A stretch of 64,000 nt of DNA, from positions 1-64,000 of the forward strand of contig JAFGQL010000087.1 in the NCBI GenBank assembly GCA_016935695.1, written 5' to 3'. Position numbers and translations under genes: made by a program. Positions within the stretch are counted from its first letter, which is position 1. The number at the start of each line of letters is the position of its first letter. Below the pieces are notes generated by a model. The model was not told the DNA's origin. It saw nothing but the letters and a program-made list of their open reading frames with translations, and made no database searches. This stretch comes from Spirochaetales bacterium. GTDB lineage: Bacteria > Spirochaetota > Spirochaetia > JC444 > Marispirochaetaceae. Shown one piece after another: positions 40,818-49,639 of this stretch.

Positions 40818-41606
40818 ATGAAAGGAACCCGGCTCCTTGATTGCCTGATCAGACAATTTCCCCTTCAATCACGGAAAAACCTTCATTCACTCATTTTATG
40901 CGGAAAGGTCAAAGTGGATGACGCTGTCATCCGTGATCCGAAATTCCCGGTTTCCGGTAACGAGGTATTCTGCATCCAGGAAAAGGACTTCGTTTCCCGC
41001 GGTGCTTATAAGCTGTTGACGGCGTTGGAGGCATGGAATATTGATGTCGCGGATAAAATAATGCTGGATGCCGGGGCTTCAACAGGCGGGTTCACCGATG
41101 TGCTTCTACGCCGCGGAGCAGCGCGGGTTTACGCCGTTGATGTGGGATACAACCTTCTGGATTATCGTCTTCGTATAGACCAGCGTGTCCAGGTTATGGA
41201 GAAAACAAATGTCATGGATGTATCGTCGCTGGATCCGCAGCCGCACGGCGCTGTGGCGGATTTGTCGTTCCGCAGCTTGAAAGGTGCCGCTGAACATCTT
41301 ATTTCTCTGACTGCCGAGGGATGGTGTATTTGTCTTATCAAGCCTCAGTTTGAAATTGATCCTGCCACTCCCGGATTTAGCGGGGTAATCAGCGATCCGT
41401 CTGTCATTAGGACTGTGCTGGATACAACCATTGGTCAACTGAAAGAAAGGGGCCTGAAGCCCCGGCGGCTGATCGCATCTGCCGTAAAAGGCACGAAAGG
41501 GAACCAGGAGTATCTGGTGCTGATTGATCAGAATGGAGTATTTGGGCCGGGATACGGCCCGGAAATGGTTGAAAGAGCCCTTAACGACAGGAATGATCCT
41601 ATTTGA
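40818..41606 (+). CDS. tlyA: TlyA-family rRNA 2'-O-methyltransferase
   Basis: 262 residues. The N-terminal S4 RNA-binding domain (about 4-65) is followed by the FtsJ/RrmJ methyltransferase fold with the SAM-binding motif DAGASTGGFTDVLL (about 80-93). KPQFE holds a conserved catalytic-type Lys. In mycobacteria TlyA methylates 16S and 23S rRNA and makes ribosomes capreomycin-sensitive; the first Brachyspira member was described as a haemolysin. Starts two bases after the YmdB gene. Overlaps the convergent GerMN gene by eight bases. Confidence 0.9.
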   Translation: MKGTRLLDCLIRQFPLQSRKNLHSLILCGKVKVDDAVIRDPKFPVSGNEVFCIQEKDFVSRGAYKLLTALEAWNIDVADKIMLDAGASTGGFTDVLLRRGAARVYAVDVGYNLLDYRLRIDQRVQVMEKTNVMDVSSLDPQPHGAVADLSFRSLKGAAEHLISLTAEGWCICLIKPQFEIDPATPGFSGVISDPSVIRTVLDTTIGQLKERGLKPRRLIASAVKGTKGNQEYLVLIDQNGVFGPGYGPEMVERALNDRNDPI

Positions 41607-42342
41607 AACTGTCCCTGGACAACGGTCCGCCGATATAGACCCCTTCGGGTCCCAGATACGTGTGTACTGTCCCGTTTATAAGAAACTGTACAGCCTTGAC
41701 CGTTGAAAACTCGGTCGCAGTGTACACGATCTGCATCAGCTGGAGTCTGTACCCTTCTCTGCCGAAGCTGTTGAAGCGGAAGGATTCGGTAACATCAATT
41801 GAGGCAATACCGTTACTTACCTTGATGCTGTTGATCGCTGTGTCTCCCGGGATGAGGGATATGAGCCCCATGTTCAACTCGTCGGTAGACGGGCCGCGCA
41901 GTAGTGATTTCAAGGTGTCAGTAAGGGGTGAATCGTAATAATACACCGGCCGTACGACTCCCTTGAGGATACCGTGTTCTCCCTCTATTTGTACAAAATG
42001 GAGTTTCCCCCTTCGCAGATTTCTTTGAGGCTCTGTTTTTTCCACCGCTGCCGGAGTCGCCTGAGCTTCCTGTGTATTCTGTTGGGCCGGTTTTTCTTTC
42101 TCGGTTACAACGATTTCAACTGTCTGCTCCCGGGGTTCAGGTTTAGCCGGGCGGGACACAGGTTCTTCCGGCTGAATCTTGTCGACAATTGTTGGCTCAG
42201 GCTGGGTCTGGGTGATGATTTCCATGAAACCAGTCGCTTCCATAACCTGATCGATACGGTTTTTATTGAATGCGAACACCACCAGCACCAGTAAAATGAG
42301 AGCAACCCAAAATAAACAACCGATTGAAGCCTTCTTTTTCAT
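41599..42342 (-). CDS. Membrane-anchored GerMN-domain protein
   Basis: 247 residues. A single N-terminal membrane helix (about 7-27) is followed by a Pro/Glu/Lys-rich linker (about 45-115) and a C-terminal GerMN (sporulation/germination-type) domain. That domain has VYYYDSPLTDTLKSLLRGPS and IPGDTAINSIKVSNGIASIDV, then QIVYTATEFSTVKAVQFLING. In spore-formers GerM acts at the forespore membrane, but the domain is also present in non-sporulating bacteria. The start at 42342 has AGGAATGGT upstream. The frame is open to 42432, but that would run into the divergent ptsI gene. It is probably envelope-associated; exact role unknown. Confidence 0.8.
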   Translation of the reverse strand: MKKKASIGCLFWVALILLVLVVFAFNKNRIDQVMEATGFMEIITQTQPEPTIVDKIQPEEPVSRPAKPEPREQTVEIVVTEKEKPAQQNTQEAQATPAAVEKTEPQRNLRRGKLHFVQIEGEHGILKGVVRPVYYYDSPLTDTLKSLLRGPSTDELNMGLISLIPGDTAINSIKVSNGIASIDVTESFRFNSFGREGYRLQLMQIVYTATEFSTVKAVQFLINGTVHTYLGPEGVYIGGPLSRDSFK

Positions 42343-42375
42343 ACCATTCCTATTATCGGAAGAAATTAATGCAAT

Positions 42376-42404
42376 TTGACACCAGAAATAAAACACAATA
42401 TAGT
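42376..42404 (+). promoter_or_regulatory. Near-consensus promoter directly before ptsI
   Basis: TTGACA at 42376-42381, a 17-base spacer and TATAGT at 42399-42404. The expected start of transcription is 42411-42413, at or within two bases of the ptsI ATG, implying a leaderless mRNA. Confidence 0.8.
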
Positions 42405-42412
42405 AGAAAAGC

Positions 42413-44158
42413 ATGAAAGAGTTTAGTGGCATCCCTGTCTCTCCCGGTATTGTAAAGGGAAAGGCGTTTCTTTATCTCGATGATTCCCAGAATGTGCCGA
42501 AGTATGAGATTCGGCAGGAGGATATGGTCCGTGAATTCGAGCGTTTTATCGAGGCCACTGAAAAGGCTGCCGCAGAAGTCCTGCATCTGAAAAAAAGTAC
42601 AAAGGGAGAGATCCACGAGCAGCAGAGCCGGTTTCTCGATGCTCATTTGCTGATGTTGAACGATCCGGTGTTTAGTGACCAGGTTAAGGACAACCTTGAA
42701 AAATACAAGCAAAATGTTGAATGGATCATTTTGAAGACTGTCGGTGACCTTGTCGATTCCCTGAGCAGTTCACAGGACATGTACATGCGGGAACGTGCCA
42801 TAGACTTTCATGACGTGTCCCAGAGGGTTCTTAACCACCTTATGTACCGGGAACGGATCAGTCTGAAAAACATACCAGCCGACTCAATACTTATTTGTCA
42901 TACTCTCATGCCTTCGGAAACCATTTCCATGGACAGGCGAAAAGTCAAGGGAATCGCCCTCGAAGTCGGAGGGAAGACCTCCCATACTGCCATTCTTGCC
43001 AGGGCCTTTGAAATACCGGCAGTACTCGGTATCAGCGGTCTGACAGATTATGTGAATAACGGCGACACGGTGATAATCGACGGGTATCAGGGAAAGGTGA
43101 TTTTCAAGCCCGATGAGGAAACAGCCGCCCAATACGAGACAATATACCTAAGCTGGCAGAAACGGGAAGTGAAGCTCATGACAATGAACAAGCTTCCCGC
43201 GGAAACAAAGGATGGCAAGCACATCCTTTTAAAGGCGAATATCGAGGTGCCGGAAGAAACAGAATCTGTCCTCTCCCACGGTGCAGACGGAGTTGGCCTG
43301 TACCGTTCGGAATTTTTATACATGCAGTCATCCGGAGCCCAGTCCGAGGAAAGCCAGTTTGAAGCGTACAGCGAGGTACTGAAAGCAATGCGGGGAAAAC
43401 CTGTCACCATTCGTACCCTGGATGTGGGCGGAGATAAATACGTTCCCGGTCTTCTGTTGCGGGAAGAAAAAAACCCCATTCTGGGGTGGCGGGCCATCCG
43501 TTACTGCCTGAGCGAGCTGCCTCTGTTCAAAGTGCAGCTCAAATCCCTTCTCCGCGCTTCTGTTTTCGGTGATCTCCGGATCATGTTTCCAATGATTTCC
43601 GGTATTGAGGAACTGGACCAGGCTTTGCGTATCCTGGATGAGGTGAAAGAGGATTGTGCCAGGGAAGGGCATAAATTCAACGAGCAGATCCCCATAGGTA
43701 TTATGATTGAAGTCCCTTCTGCCGCTCTTACCTCTGATATCCTTGCCACCAGGGTAGATTTCTTTTCAATCGGCACCAACGATCTCATACAATATACCAT
43801 CGCGGTCGACCGGGGAAATGAAAAAATCGCGTATTTGTACGAGCCTTTCCACCCTGCTGTACTTAGACTGATAAAAAATGTAATATCGAATGCCCATGAA
43901 GTCGGTATCCCCGTGACAATGTGCGGAGAGATGGCCGGAGATCCTTACGCCAGTGTAGTGTTGCTTGGCCTGGGACTGGATATTTTTTCCATGAGTGCGT
44001 TCGGTATCCCTGAGATCAAGCAGATTATTCGTTCCGTGAAACTCTCCCATGCAGAGGAACTGGTCGGCGCGATTCTGGAAATGCGGTCCAGTGTGGAAAT
44101 CGACCGGTATATAAAGGACTGGATGAATGAGCGTTTCGAACTTACCAAATTCACATAA
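42413..44158 (+). CDS. ptsI: PTS enzyme I (phosphoenolpyruvate-protein phosphotransferase)
   Basis: 581 residues. Takes phosphate from phosphoenolpyruvate and passes it to HPr. The N-terminal HPr-binding and phosphohistidine domains carry the active His191 in GGKTSHTAILAR. The C-terminal PEP-binding barrel has GLYRSEFLYM, RTLDVGGDK, MIEVPSA, FSIGTNDLIQYT and the active Cys in TMCGEMAGD. Length is normal. No ribosome binding site is visible before the ATG, and the promoter lies immediately upstream. HPr is not in this window. In many spirochaetes enzyme I has a regulatory rather than a full sugar-uptake role, which is inference here. Confidence 0.95.
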   Translation: MKEFSGIPVSPGIVKGKAFLYLDDSQNVPKYEIRQEDMVREFERFIEATEKAAAEVLHLKKSTKGEIHEQQSRFLDAHLLMLNDPVFSDQVKDNLEKYKQNVEWIILKTVGDLVDSLSSSQDMYMRERAIDFHDVSQRVLNHLMYRERISLKNIPADSILICHTLMPSETISMDRRKVKGIALEVGGKTSHTAILARAFEIPAVLGISGLTDYVNNGDTVIIDGYQGKVIFKPDEETAAQYETIYLSWQKREVKLMTMNKLPAETKDGKHILLKANIEVPEETESVLSHGADGVGLYRSEFLYMQSSGAQSEESQFEAYSEVLKAMRGKPVTIRTLDVGGDKYVPGLLLREEKNPILGWRAIRYCLSELPLFKVQLKSLLRASVFGDLRIMFPMISGIEELDQALRILDEVKEDCAREGHKFNEQIPIGIMIEVPSAALTSDILATRVDFFSIGTNDLIQYTIAVDRGNEKIAYLYEPFHPAVLRLIKNVISNAHEVGIPVTMCGEMAGDPYASVVLLGLGLDIFSMSAFGIPEIKQIIRSVKLSHAEELVGAILEMRSSVEIDRYIKDWMNERFELTKFT

Positions 44159-45467
44159 ACTGCCGCTGATTGCGATTGTCGGCAGGCCTAATGTAGGCAA
44201 ATCAACCCTCTTTAACAGATTAATCGGAAAACGGCGGGCAATTACCGATCCGACACCCGGGGTTACCCGTGATCCCGTGGAATATCGATGGGACTATGAA
44301 GACCGAAGCGCCCTTTTGGTTGATACCGGAGGAGTCAAACTTGAGTATAAGGATTTTGACCGCCAGGTGAGCGATAAGAGCCGGGAAGTTATTACCCGTG
44401 CGGACTGTATTGTGTGCATGCTTGATGTGACCGAGATCACTCCGGAAGATGAAGACATCATGGCGTTCTTACGGCCTTACAAAGACAAGGTGTTTATCGC
44501 CGTGAACAAGGTCGACAACGAAAAGCGGGAGCAGGCGGCGTGGGAATTCCATTCTTTCGGCTACGCCCGTGTGTACACCATTGCGGCGACTCATGGTACA
44601 GGCTGTGCCGACCTGGCTGACGCGCTTTTTGCTTTTCTGCCCGAGGAGCAGGAAATGGAACCGGACACTGCACCCTCACATCAGTCCATACGCATTGCTG
44701 TTTTGGGAAAACCGAACACCGGGAAATCAACCCTGCTGAATACCCTCACAAACTCAGACCTTGCGATCGTCTCGGATATCCCGGGCACAACGAGGGATGT
44801 GATCGAAGGCCGTTTCATGTATCGGAACACGGAATACACCATCCTCGATACCGCGGGTATCCGGCGCAAGAGCAAAGTGACGGAAAATGTAGAATATTAC
44901 TCGGTCAACCGGGCCATCAAAACAATAGATGAAGCGGACGTAGTCCTCCTTATGGTCGATACCCTCGAAGGTGTTACCGATCAGGACAAGAAAATTGCAG
45001 GCCTTATTGTGAAAAAGGGAAAAGGTGTGCTGATAGTCCTGAACAAATGGGACCTCCTGGAAAAAACACCAAACCAGCTGGAGGCCATGAAGGACCGCAT
45101 CGGTTTTGTTTTTCCTGTGCTGTCCTTTGCACCGATTGTACCGGTATCGGCACTCAACGCCAGCGGTATCGAAGAGCTTCTTGACGACGTATACAAGGTG
45201 TATAAGGAACTTCATAAACGCGTAGATACCAGTGTGATGAACAAATACCTGGAAAAATGGCTTTCCTACAACCCTCCGCCGAGATGGAAGCGGGGGCAGT
45301 ACAAAATCCGTTACATGACACAGGTGTCCTCGGCTCCGGTAGAGTTTGCCGTGTTCGTTAACCGGACAAAAGGGTTTCCCGCTTCCTACATTCAGTACTT
45401 GAAAAACAAGATCCGCAAGGATCTGGGATTTTCCCGCGTACCGATAGAAATTCATGTGAGGGGATAA
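44127..45467 (+). CDS. der: Ribosome-assembly GTPase Der (EngA)
   Basis: 446 residues, needed for 50S subunit maturation. Two GTPase domains in tandem. The first has GRPNVGKST, PGVTRDP, DTGGV and NKVD. The second, from about residue 185, has GKPNTGKSTLLN, PGTTRDVIEG, DTAGIRRKSKV and NKWD. The C-terminal KH-like domain ends FSRVPIEIHVRG. The start overlaps the last 32 bases of ptsI, with AAGGACTGG as its binding site. Confidence 0.95.
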   Translation: MSVSNLPNSHKLPLIAIVGRPNVGKSTLFNRLIGKRRAITDPTPGVTRDPVEYRWDYEDRSALLVDTGGVKLEYKDFDRQVSDKSREVITRADCIVCMLDVTEITPEDEDIMAFLRPYKDKVFIAVNKVDNEKREQAAWEFHSFGYARVYTIAATHGTGCADLADALFAFLPEEQEMEPDTAPSHQSIRIAVLGKPNTGKSTLLNTLTNSDLAIVSDIPGTTRDVIEGRFMYRNTEYTILDTAGIRRKSKVTENVEYYSVNRAIKTIDEADVVLLMVDTLEGVTDQDKKIAGLIVKKGKGVLIVLNKWDLLEKTPNQLEAMKDRIGFVFPVLSFAPIVPVSALNASGIEELLDDVYKVYKELHKRVDTSVMNKYLEKWLSYNPPPRWKRGQYKIRYMTQVSSAPVEFAVFVNRTKGFPASYIQYLKNKIRKDLGFSRVPIEIHVRG

Positions 45468-45486
45468 TATTCCGATATGTACTAGT

Positions 45487-46761
45487 ATGAAACATTCATG
45501 GCGCCTTATTTATTTCATACCGTGGTTGTTCATTTCCGTCTGCGCGTATGGCCAAATTTTCCAGGCTCAGCTGTTTTCTTCCCTGCATTTTGAAGAACCA
45601 GCTGATATTCGTCTGACATTGAAGGAGTTCATACTCAGCTCGGCTTACATAGCCCGAAACGCGCCCCACCGGATTCTGTATTCTGACCGGATTGCCAGGG
45701 ATACCGAATTCCGGGTTATAGAAACCGACGGTTTTTTTTATCAGGTGATTGTGCCCGAATACGCGGGGATATTCCCGCTGTACTCAAAAGGGAGCTATAT
45801 CATTAAACGTGATAAGGAAAACGGTGCGTACATTCAAGCCAAGATATTCTTGAAAAGCGAAGCATCCTGTTTTGCACGAATTTCGCCTCAGCAGGACCGC
45901 AGTGTGCTTGAGGTGTTCATCTATGATCGTAAAGTCGGGGATGAGATTGTACTTCCCGTCGTCTTTGAAGATCTTTTATTCATGCCCTTTAATGAAGTTG
46001 TTTCCTTAACCGAAAACAAAATACCATGGGATATCGTCTGGCCGGATATCGATCCTTCCCACTCTCTTGTACGTGATATGGCCGATAAAATCAGTCTTCA
46101 TTTACCGGTCCTGAAAGATGAGGACGACGGAGCAATGGATAAGGACGGAAATTTCGTGTATATCGAGTCAGGAGAGCGCTCACAAACCGGCGGCTTCAAT
46201 TGCTCCGGTTTTGCGAAATGGGTCGTCGACGGCGTATCCCGAAACAGAGACACGGGAGTTCTGGATATAGAAGAATTGAAGCAAAAGCACACCGCGGAAC
46301 GGGGCAGCTCTTTTTCCGCGGTGTATGAAGAGGACCGAGACCCTTATTTCGGCCTCGACTGGACGCGGAATCTGGCTTCCCAGGTTTCCGGCCGCGGTTA
46401 TGAAGACAGTGATGCCCGTAACGTGCCGTATCACCGATACACCGAGGATGTGGGCTTCAAGGTGGGTGAACTCGAAAGCGTCATGTATCAACTTTCTGTT
46501 GATACTCCCGGCCGGTTTTACCTGGGTTCGGTGAATATGGACTATGGTGCAGATCCTGTTCTTAGGCAGCATGTTCATGTAGTGGTGCTGTTTCCGTATC
46601 TGGACTCGCAAGGTGAATTGGTTGTACGGGTTATGGAGCGAAACCGTGAAACAAGCCTCAAATCTCTTGAAACCCGGTACCCCGACGGGTTCATTCACCT
46701 GGTGCACATTGATGCCGCCGAAGATTATACTCCGTTCGATATTGTAACTAGGCTTGAATAA
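45487..46761 (+). CDS. Exported protein with NlpC/P60-like Cys-His site
   Basis: 424 residues, no firm family. Signal peptide at residues 1-22 with cleavage likely after CAYG. Residues 25-190 are a beta-rich N-terminal part. Near residue 239, GGFNCSGFAKWVV resembles the catalytic Cys motif of NlpC/P60 peptidoglycan hydrolases (DCSGF). HVHVVVLFPY near 362 could supply the His. The two are about 120 residues apart, more than usual, so the fold assignment is tentative. It is likely periplasmic and may cut peptidoglycan peptides. The binding site for the ATG is weak. It overlaps the region just before the TPR gene, so it may belong to the same envelope cluster. Confidence 0.7.
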   Translation: MKHSWRLIYFIPWLFISVCAYGQIFQAQLFSSLHFEEPADIRLTLKEFILSSAYIARNAPHRILYSDRIARDTEFRVIETDGFFYQVIVPEYAGIFPLYSKGSYIIKRDKENGAYIQAKIFLKSEASCFARISPQQDRSVLEVFIYDRKVGDEIVLPVVFEDLLFMPFNEVVSLTENKIPWDIVWPDIDPSHSLVRDMADKISLHLPVLKDEDDGAMDKDGNFVYIESGERSQTGGFNCSGFAKWVVDGVSRNRDTGVLDIEELKQKHTAERGSSFSAVYEEDRDPYFGLDWTRNLASQVSGRGYEDSDARNVPYHRYTEDVGFKVGELESVMYQLSVDTPGRFYLGSVNMDYGADPVLRQHVHVVVLFPYLDSQGELVVRVMERNRETSLKSLETRYPDGFIHLVHIDAAEDYTPFDIVTRLE

Positions 46762-46789
46762 TAAAATACCTGGGGATATCTTTCCTTTT

Positions 46790-49639
46790 ATGAAAAAACT
46801 GCCTGCAGTATTATGTTTTCTCTGTACCGTCTCCTTCGTCTTTGGGGATGCACGTGTAGATGCCCAGTTTTCTGTCGCGAAGAACAGGTTTCTGGAAGCC
46901 GATTATGAAGTCGCGCTTCATGAATTCCAGCAGTTCATCAGATTGTTCCCCGATACAGGCTATGATGGCGATGCCTATTATTTCATGGGGCAGTGTCATT
47001 ATTTTCTTGGTGATTTTCCAAGCGCTCTTATCGCCTTTCACCGGGTCCGGCACAAATATACTGCGTCACGTTATGCCCGGGTTGTCGGCTTTTGGGAAGG
47101 GGTTGTTCTTATCGGAATGGACAGGCACGAAGAAGGGTATGACGCCCTGAAAGAGTATCTGGACAATGGTGAAAGTGCCTACCGCAGAGAAGCCGTCTAT
47201 TATCTTTCGGTGGCTTCGCTGAACCTCGGGAAAGAACAGGAAGGCTTCGCCTATATGGAAAACCTGGTTAAGGGTGATGAGAAGCCGGAGCCTTATATCC
47301 TGGTCAGTTTGATGAAAACCGGTATTGCTTCCGGTTCTTCAGAGCAGACCCTGTTTCTCCTTGACAGCCTCGGCGAGCGGTATCCCGAAGATGCATATAT
47401 AACATTTTTACGGGCGGAAATGTATTTCTATATCACCGATTATGAGCGTTCCCGTGAGCTTTATTCATATTTGGCTAAAAATGTGGCTTCTGTCAACGAA
47501 GAAATTCGCGCTTATCTGCTACTGAGGGAGTTGTATTTTTCAAAGGATGTCCTGAATCCCGGAGAATTCCGCGATGCCTACTCAGCCGCTGAACAGGAAC
47601 TCGGCAATGACCGCATCCTCCTTGCCCAGCTATGGGAGATGGGGCTGTTTTATTACCATGAGAAGAATGTCTTTGCCGATGTTGTGGCAATTTTTCAGAA
47701 AATGAAGGCATCGTCGGTGCAGGTTTCTTACGCAGCGGTGGCAAGAGTCGTGGACCTCTACAGTGTTTCGGGAGATTATCAGTCCGCTATAGACGTGCTC
47801 TTATGGTATCTGCCGCAAAGCGTTGAAGATTCCGCGGATAATTATAAAACACTTTTTGCCCTTGCTTCCCTCTACGCTCAGTCTGATGATTGGGACAAGG
47901 CAATGGAGATTCTAAGGGAGGAAAACGGTTACGGACCGCTGGATGAGAAATGGCAGTACCTTTACGCCCAAGGTCTTTATATAGAAGGTTTATATGAGGA
48001 ATGTTCTGCGCTGTCTGAGGTACTTCTAAAGGAGTATCCCGGGTCTGATTATTACCCAGACATACTTTTATTGATTGCCCGTTGTGCAAGGGAGCGCGGA
48101 GAACTTGCTCGTGCCGAGGACCATTACCGGAAACTCGCCGGGCTTCCGGGCTATGAGTTTACAAAAGCTGAGTTTATTTCGATTTTGTTCAATCAGGGCA
48201 AATACCGGGAGGTGGCGGGTCTGGAGTTTTCCCGGGAGGAAAGCGCCAATCCTGTTTTCTCATATTACCGCGGTTTATCGTATGTACTCCTGGAATCCTA
48301 CGATAAAGGGATACCCCTTCTGGAAAAACTCGAGGCAGGGGCGGTTCAGGATACATTGAAGCCCTATGTACTGTTTTATCTGGGATGGTCAAAATACAGA
48401 GTTTCCGATTTCAAGGCCGCCCTTGGGTATTACCGGAAACTGTTTGCCTCATACCCGATGTCGGAAACCGTGACGTCTGCCAAATATACTGCCGGCTGGT
48501 GCGCATTCTCCTTGGAGGATTATCCCCAGGCTTCTACCTATTTCACCGAGTACGCCCTCAGAAGCGAGTATACCGCCCAGCGGAATAAGGGTCTTTTCAT
48601 GTCGGCCCGGTCGCTTCGCCGCACCGGCCAGACAAACAAGGCGATTCTTACTCTTAATGAGGTGATCGCCGCGGAAAATGGAGGCTATTGGAAAGAGGCC
48701 TATTTCGAACTTGGGGAAATGTTTCTGGAAACCGGTGCGACCGACAGGGCCATTGACGCATATAAGACTGTCTTTATGAAAGATCCCGACGGTACCGACG
48801 GTGTCAGGGCCATGGTCGAGGCTGGTAAGGCGGCATACGGTGCAAAGCGCTTTGACGAGGCGGCGGATCTTTTCCGTACCCTCCGGGACAGCGGTACCCG
48901 TGATGAGAAAATGGTTGACGCGTATTATTACTGGGGTCTTGCTTACAAGGACGCAGGGAAACCCTATTCCGCTATCCTTGTGTGGAACCGTCTTGTGGAG
49001 CAGTATCCCAAAAGCGTATATGTTTTTGAGGTGCAGGTTTTTATTGCGGCGATGTATCAGGATATGGGAGAATACAAAAAAGCCGCAGATATATATGCAA
49101 AACTGGTGACCCAGTTTCCTGATGACGCGAGCAATTCCCAGATTGATGTAGAACTGGACAAGCTCAAATTCATGATACAGGGTCAAAGCGACCGGGAGGC
49201 AGCTCTTTCTGCCAGGATAGGCAAACAGAAGGGTGCACAGACGAGGGAAGGCCGGGAGGCCATCATCGAACTGGCCCGTTTATATATCCTCAATGACACC
49301 CGGAAGTCCCAGCTTGATTTTGTCCTTGACCTGCTGCTCAAGGTCATTGACAAAAAAGACGATGACCCGGACACCGGCTCCAAAGCACTGTTCTTGTATG
49401 GTGAATATCTGTCAAGGGAAGGTCAGCACGTTAAGGCAACAGAAGCGATGCTGGATGCAGCTCTCCTGTCACCGGGCCCGGAGGATTTCATTGCCCAGGC
49501 GCTGTTCCGTGCCGCATCTTCGGCAGCGTTTTCAGGTGACAAATCCGATGCCAAAGCCATCATCACCACTTTAAGGCAGCGTTTTCCGTCAAGTGTGTGG
49601 GCGGAAGAAGGGCGGAAACTGGAAGGAGGTCTGAAATGA
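46790..49639 (+). CDS. Exported TPR-repeat protein, 949 aa
   Basis: Signal peptide MKKLPAVLCFLCTVSFVFG (1-19). The rest is almost entirely helical repeats of TPR/Sel1 type, for example the N-terminal AQFSVAKNRFLEADYEVALHE (split here over about residues 24-44), YYFMGQCHYFLGDFPSALIAF, and later YYWGLAYKDAGKPYSAILVW. The spacing is about 34-36 residues, giving perhaps 20 or more units. It would form a long periplasmic solenoid scaffold. Start 46790 is preferred over TTG 46754 because of the signal peptide. It overlaps the next gene (ATGA), which encodes a predicted outer-membrane barrel, followed by exbB-exbD-tonB. A scaffold for that system is the natural inference. Confidence 0.82.
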   Translation: MKKLPAVLCFLCTVSFVFGDARVDAQFSVAKNRFLEADYEVALHEFQQFIRLFPDTGYDGDAYYFMGQCHYFLGDFPSALIAFHRVRHKYTASRYARVVGFWEGVVLIGMDRHEEGYDALKEYLDNGESAYRREAVYYLSVASLNLGKEQEGFAYMENLVKGDEKPEPYILVSLMKTGIASGSSEQTLFLLDSLGERYPEDAYITFLRAEMYFYITDYERSRELYSYLAKNVASVNEEIRAYLLLRELYFSKDVLNPGEFRDAYSAAEQELGNDRILLAQLWEMGLFYYHEKNVFADVVAIFQKMKASSVQVSYAAVARVVDLYSVSGDYQSAIDVLLWYLPQSVEDSADNYKTLFALASLYAQSDDWDKAMEILREENGYGPLDEKWQYLYAQGLYIEGLYEECSALSEVLLKEYPGSDYYPDILLLIARCARERGELARAEDHYRKLAGLPGYEFTKAEFISILFNQGKYREVAGLEFSREESANPVFSYYRGLSYVLLESYDKGIPLLEKLEAGAVQDTLKPYVLFYLGWSKYRVSDFKAALGYYRKLFASYPMSETVTSAKYTAGWCAFSLEDYPQASTYFTEYALRSEYTAQRNKGLFMSARSLRRTGQTNKAILTLNEVIAAENGGYWKEAYFELGEMFLETGATDRAIDAYKTVFMKDPDGTDGVRAMVEAGKAAYGAKRFDEAADLFRTLRDSGTRDEKMVDAYYYWGLAYKDAGKPYSAILVWNRLVEQYPKSVYVFEVQVFIAAMYQDMGEYKKAADIYAKLVTQFPDDASNSQIDVELDKLKFMIQGQSDREAALSARIGKQKGAQTREGREAIIELARLYILNDTRKSQLDFVLDLLLKVIDKKDDDPDTGSKALFLYGEYLSREGQHVKATEAMLDAALLSPGPEDFIAQALFRAASSAAFSGDKSDAKAIITTLRQRFPSSVWAEEGRKLEGGLK

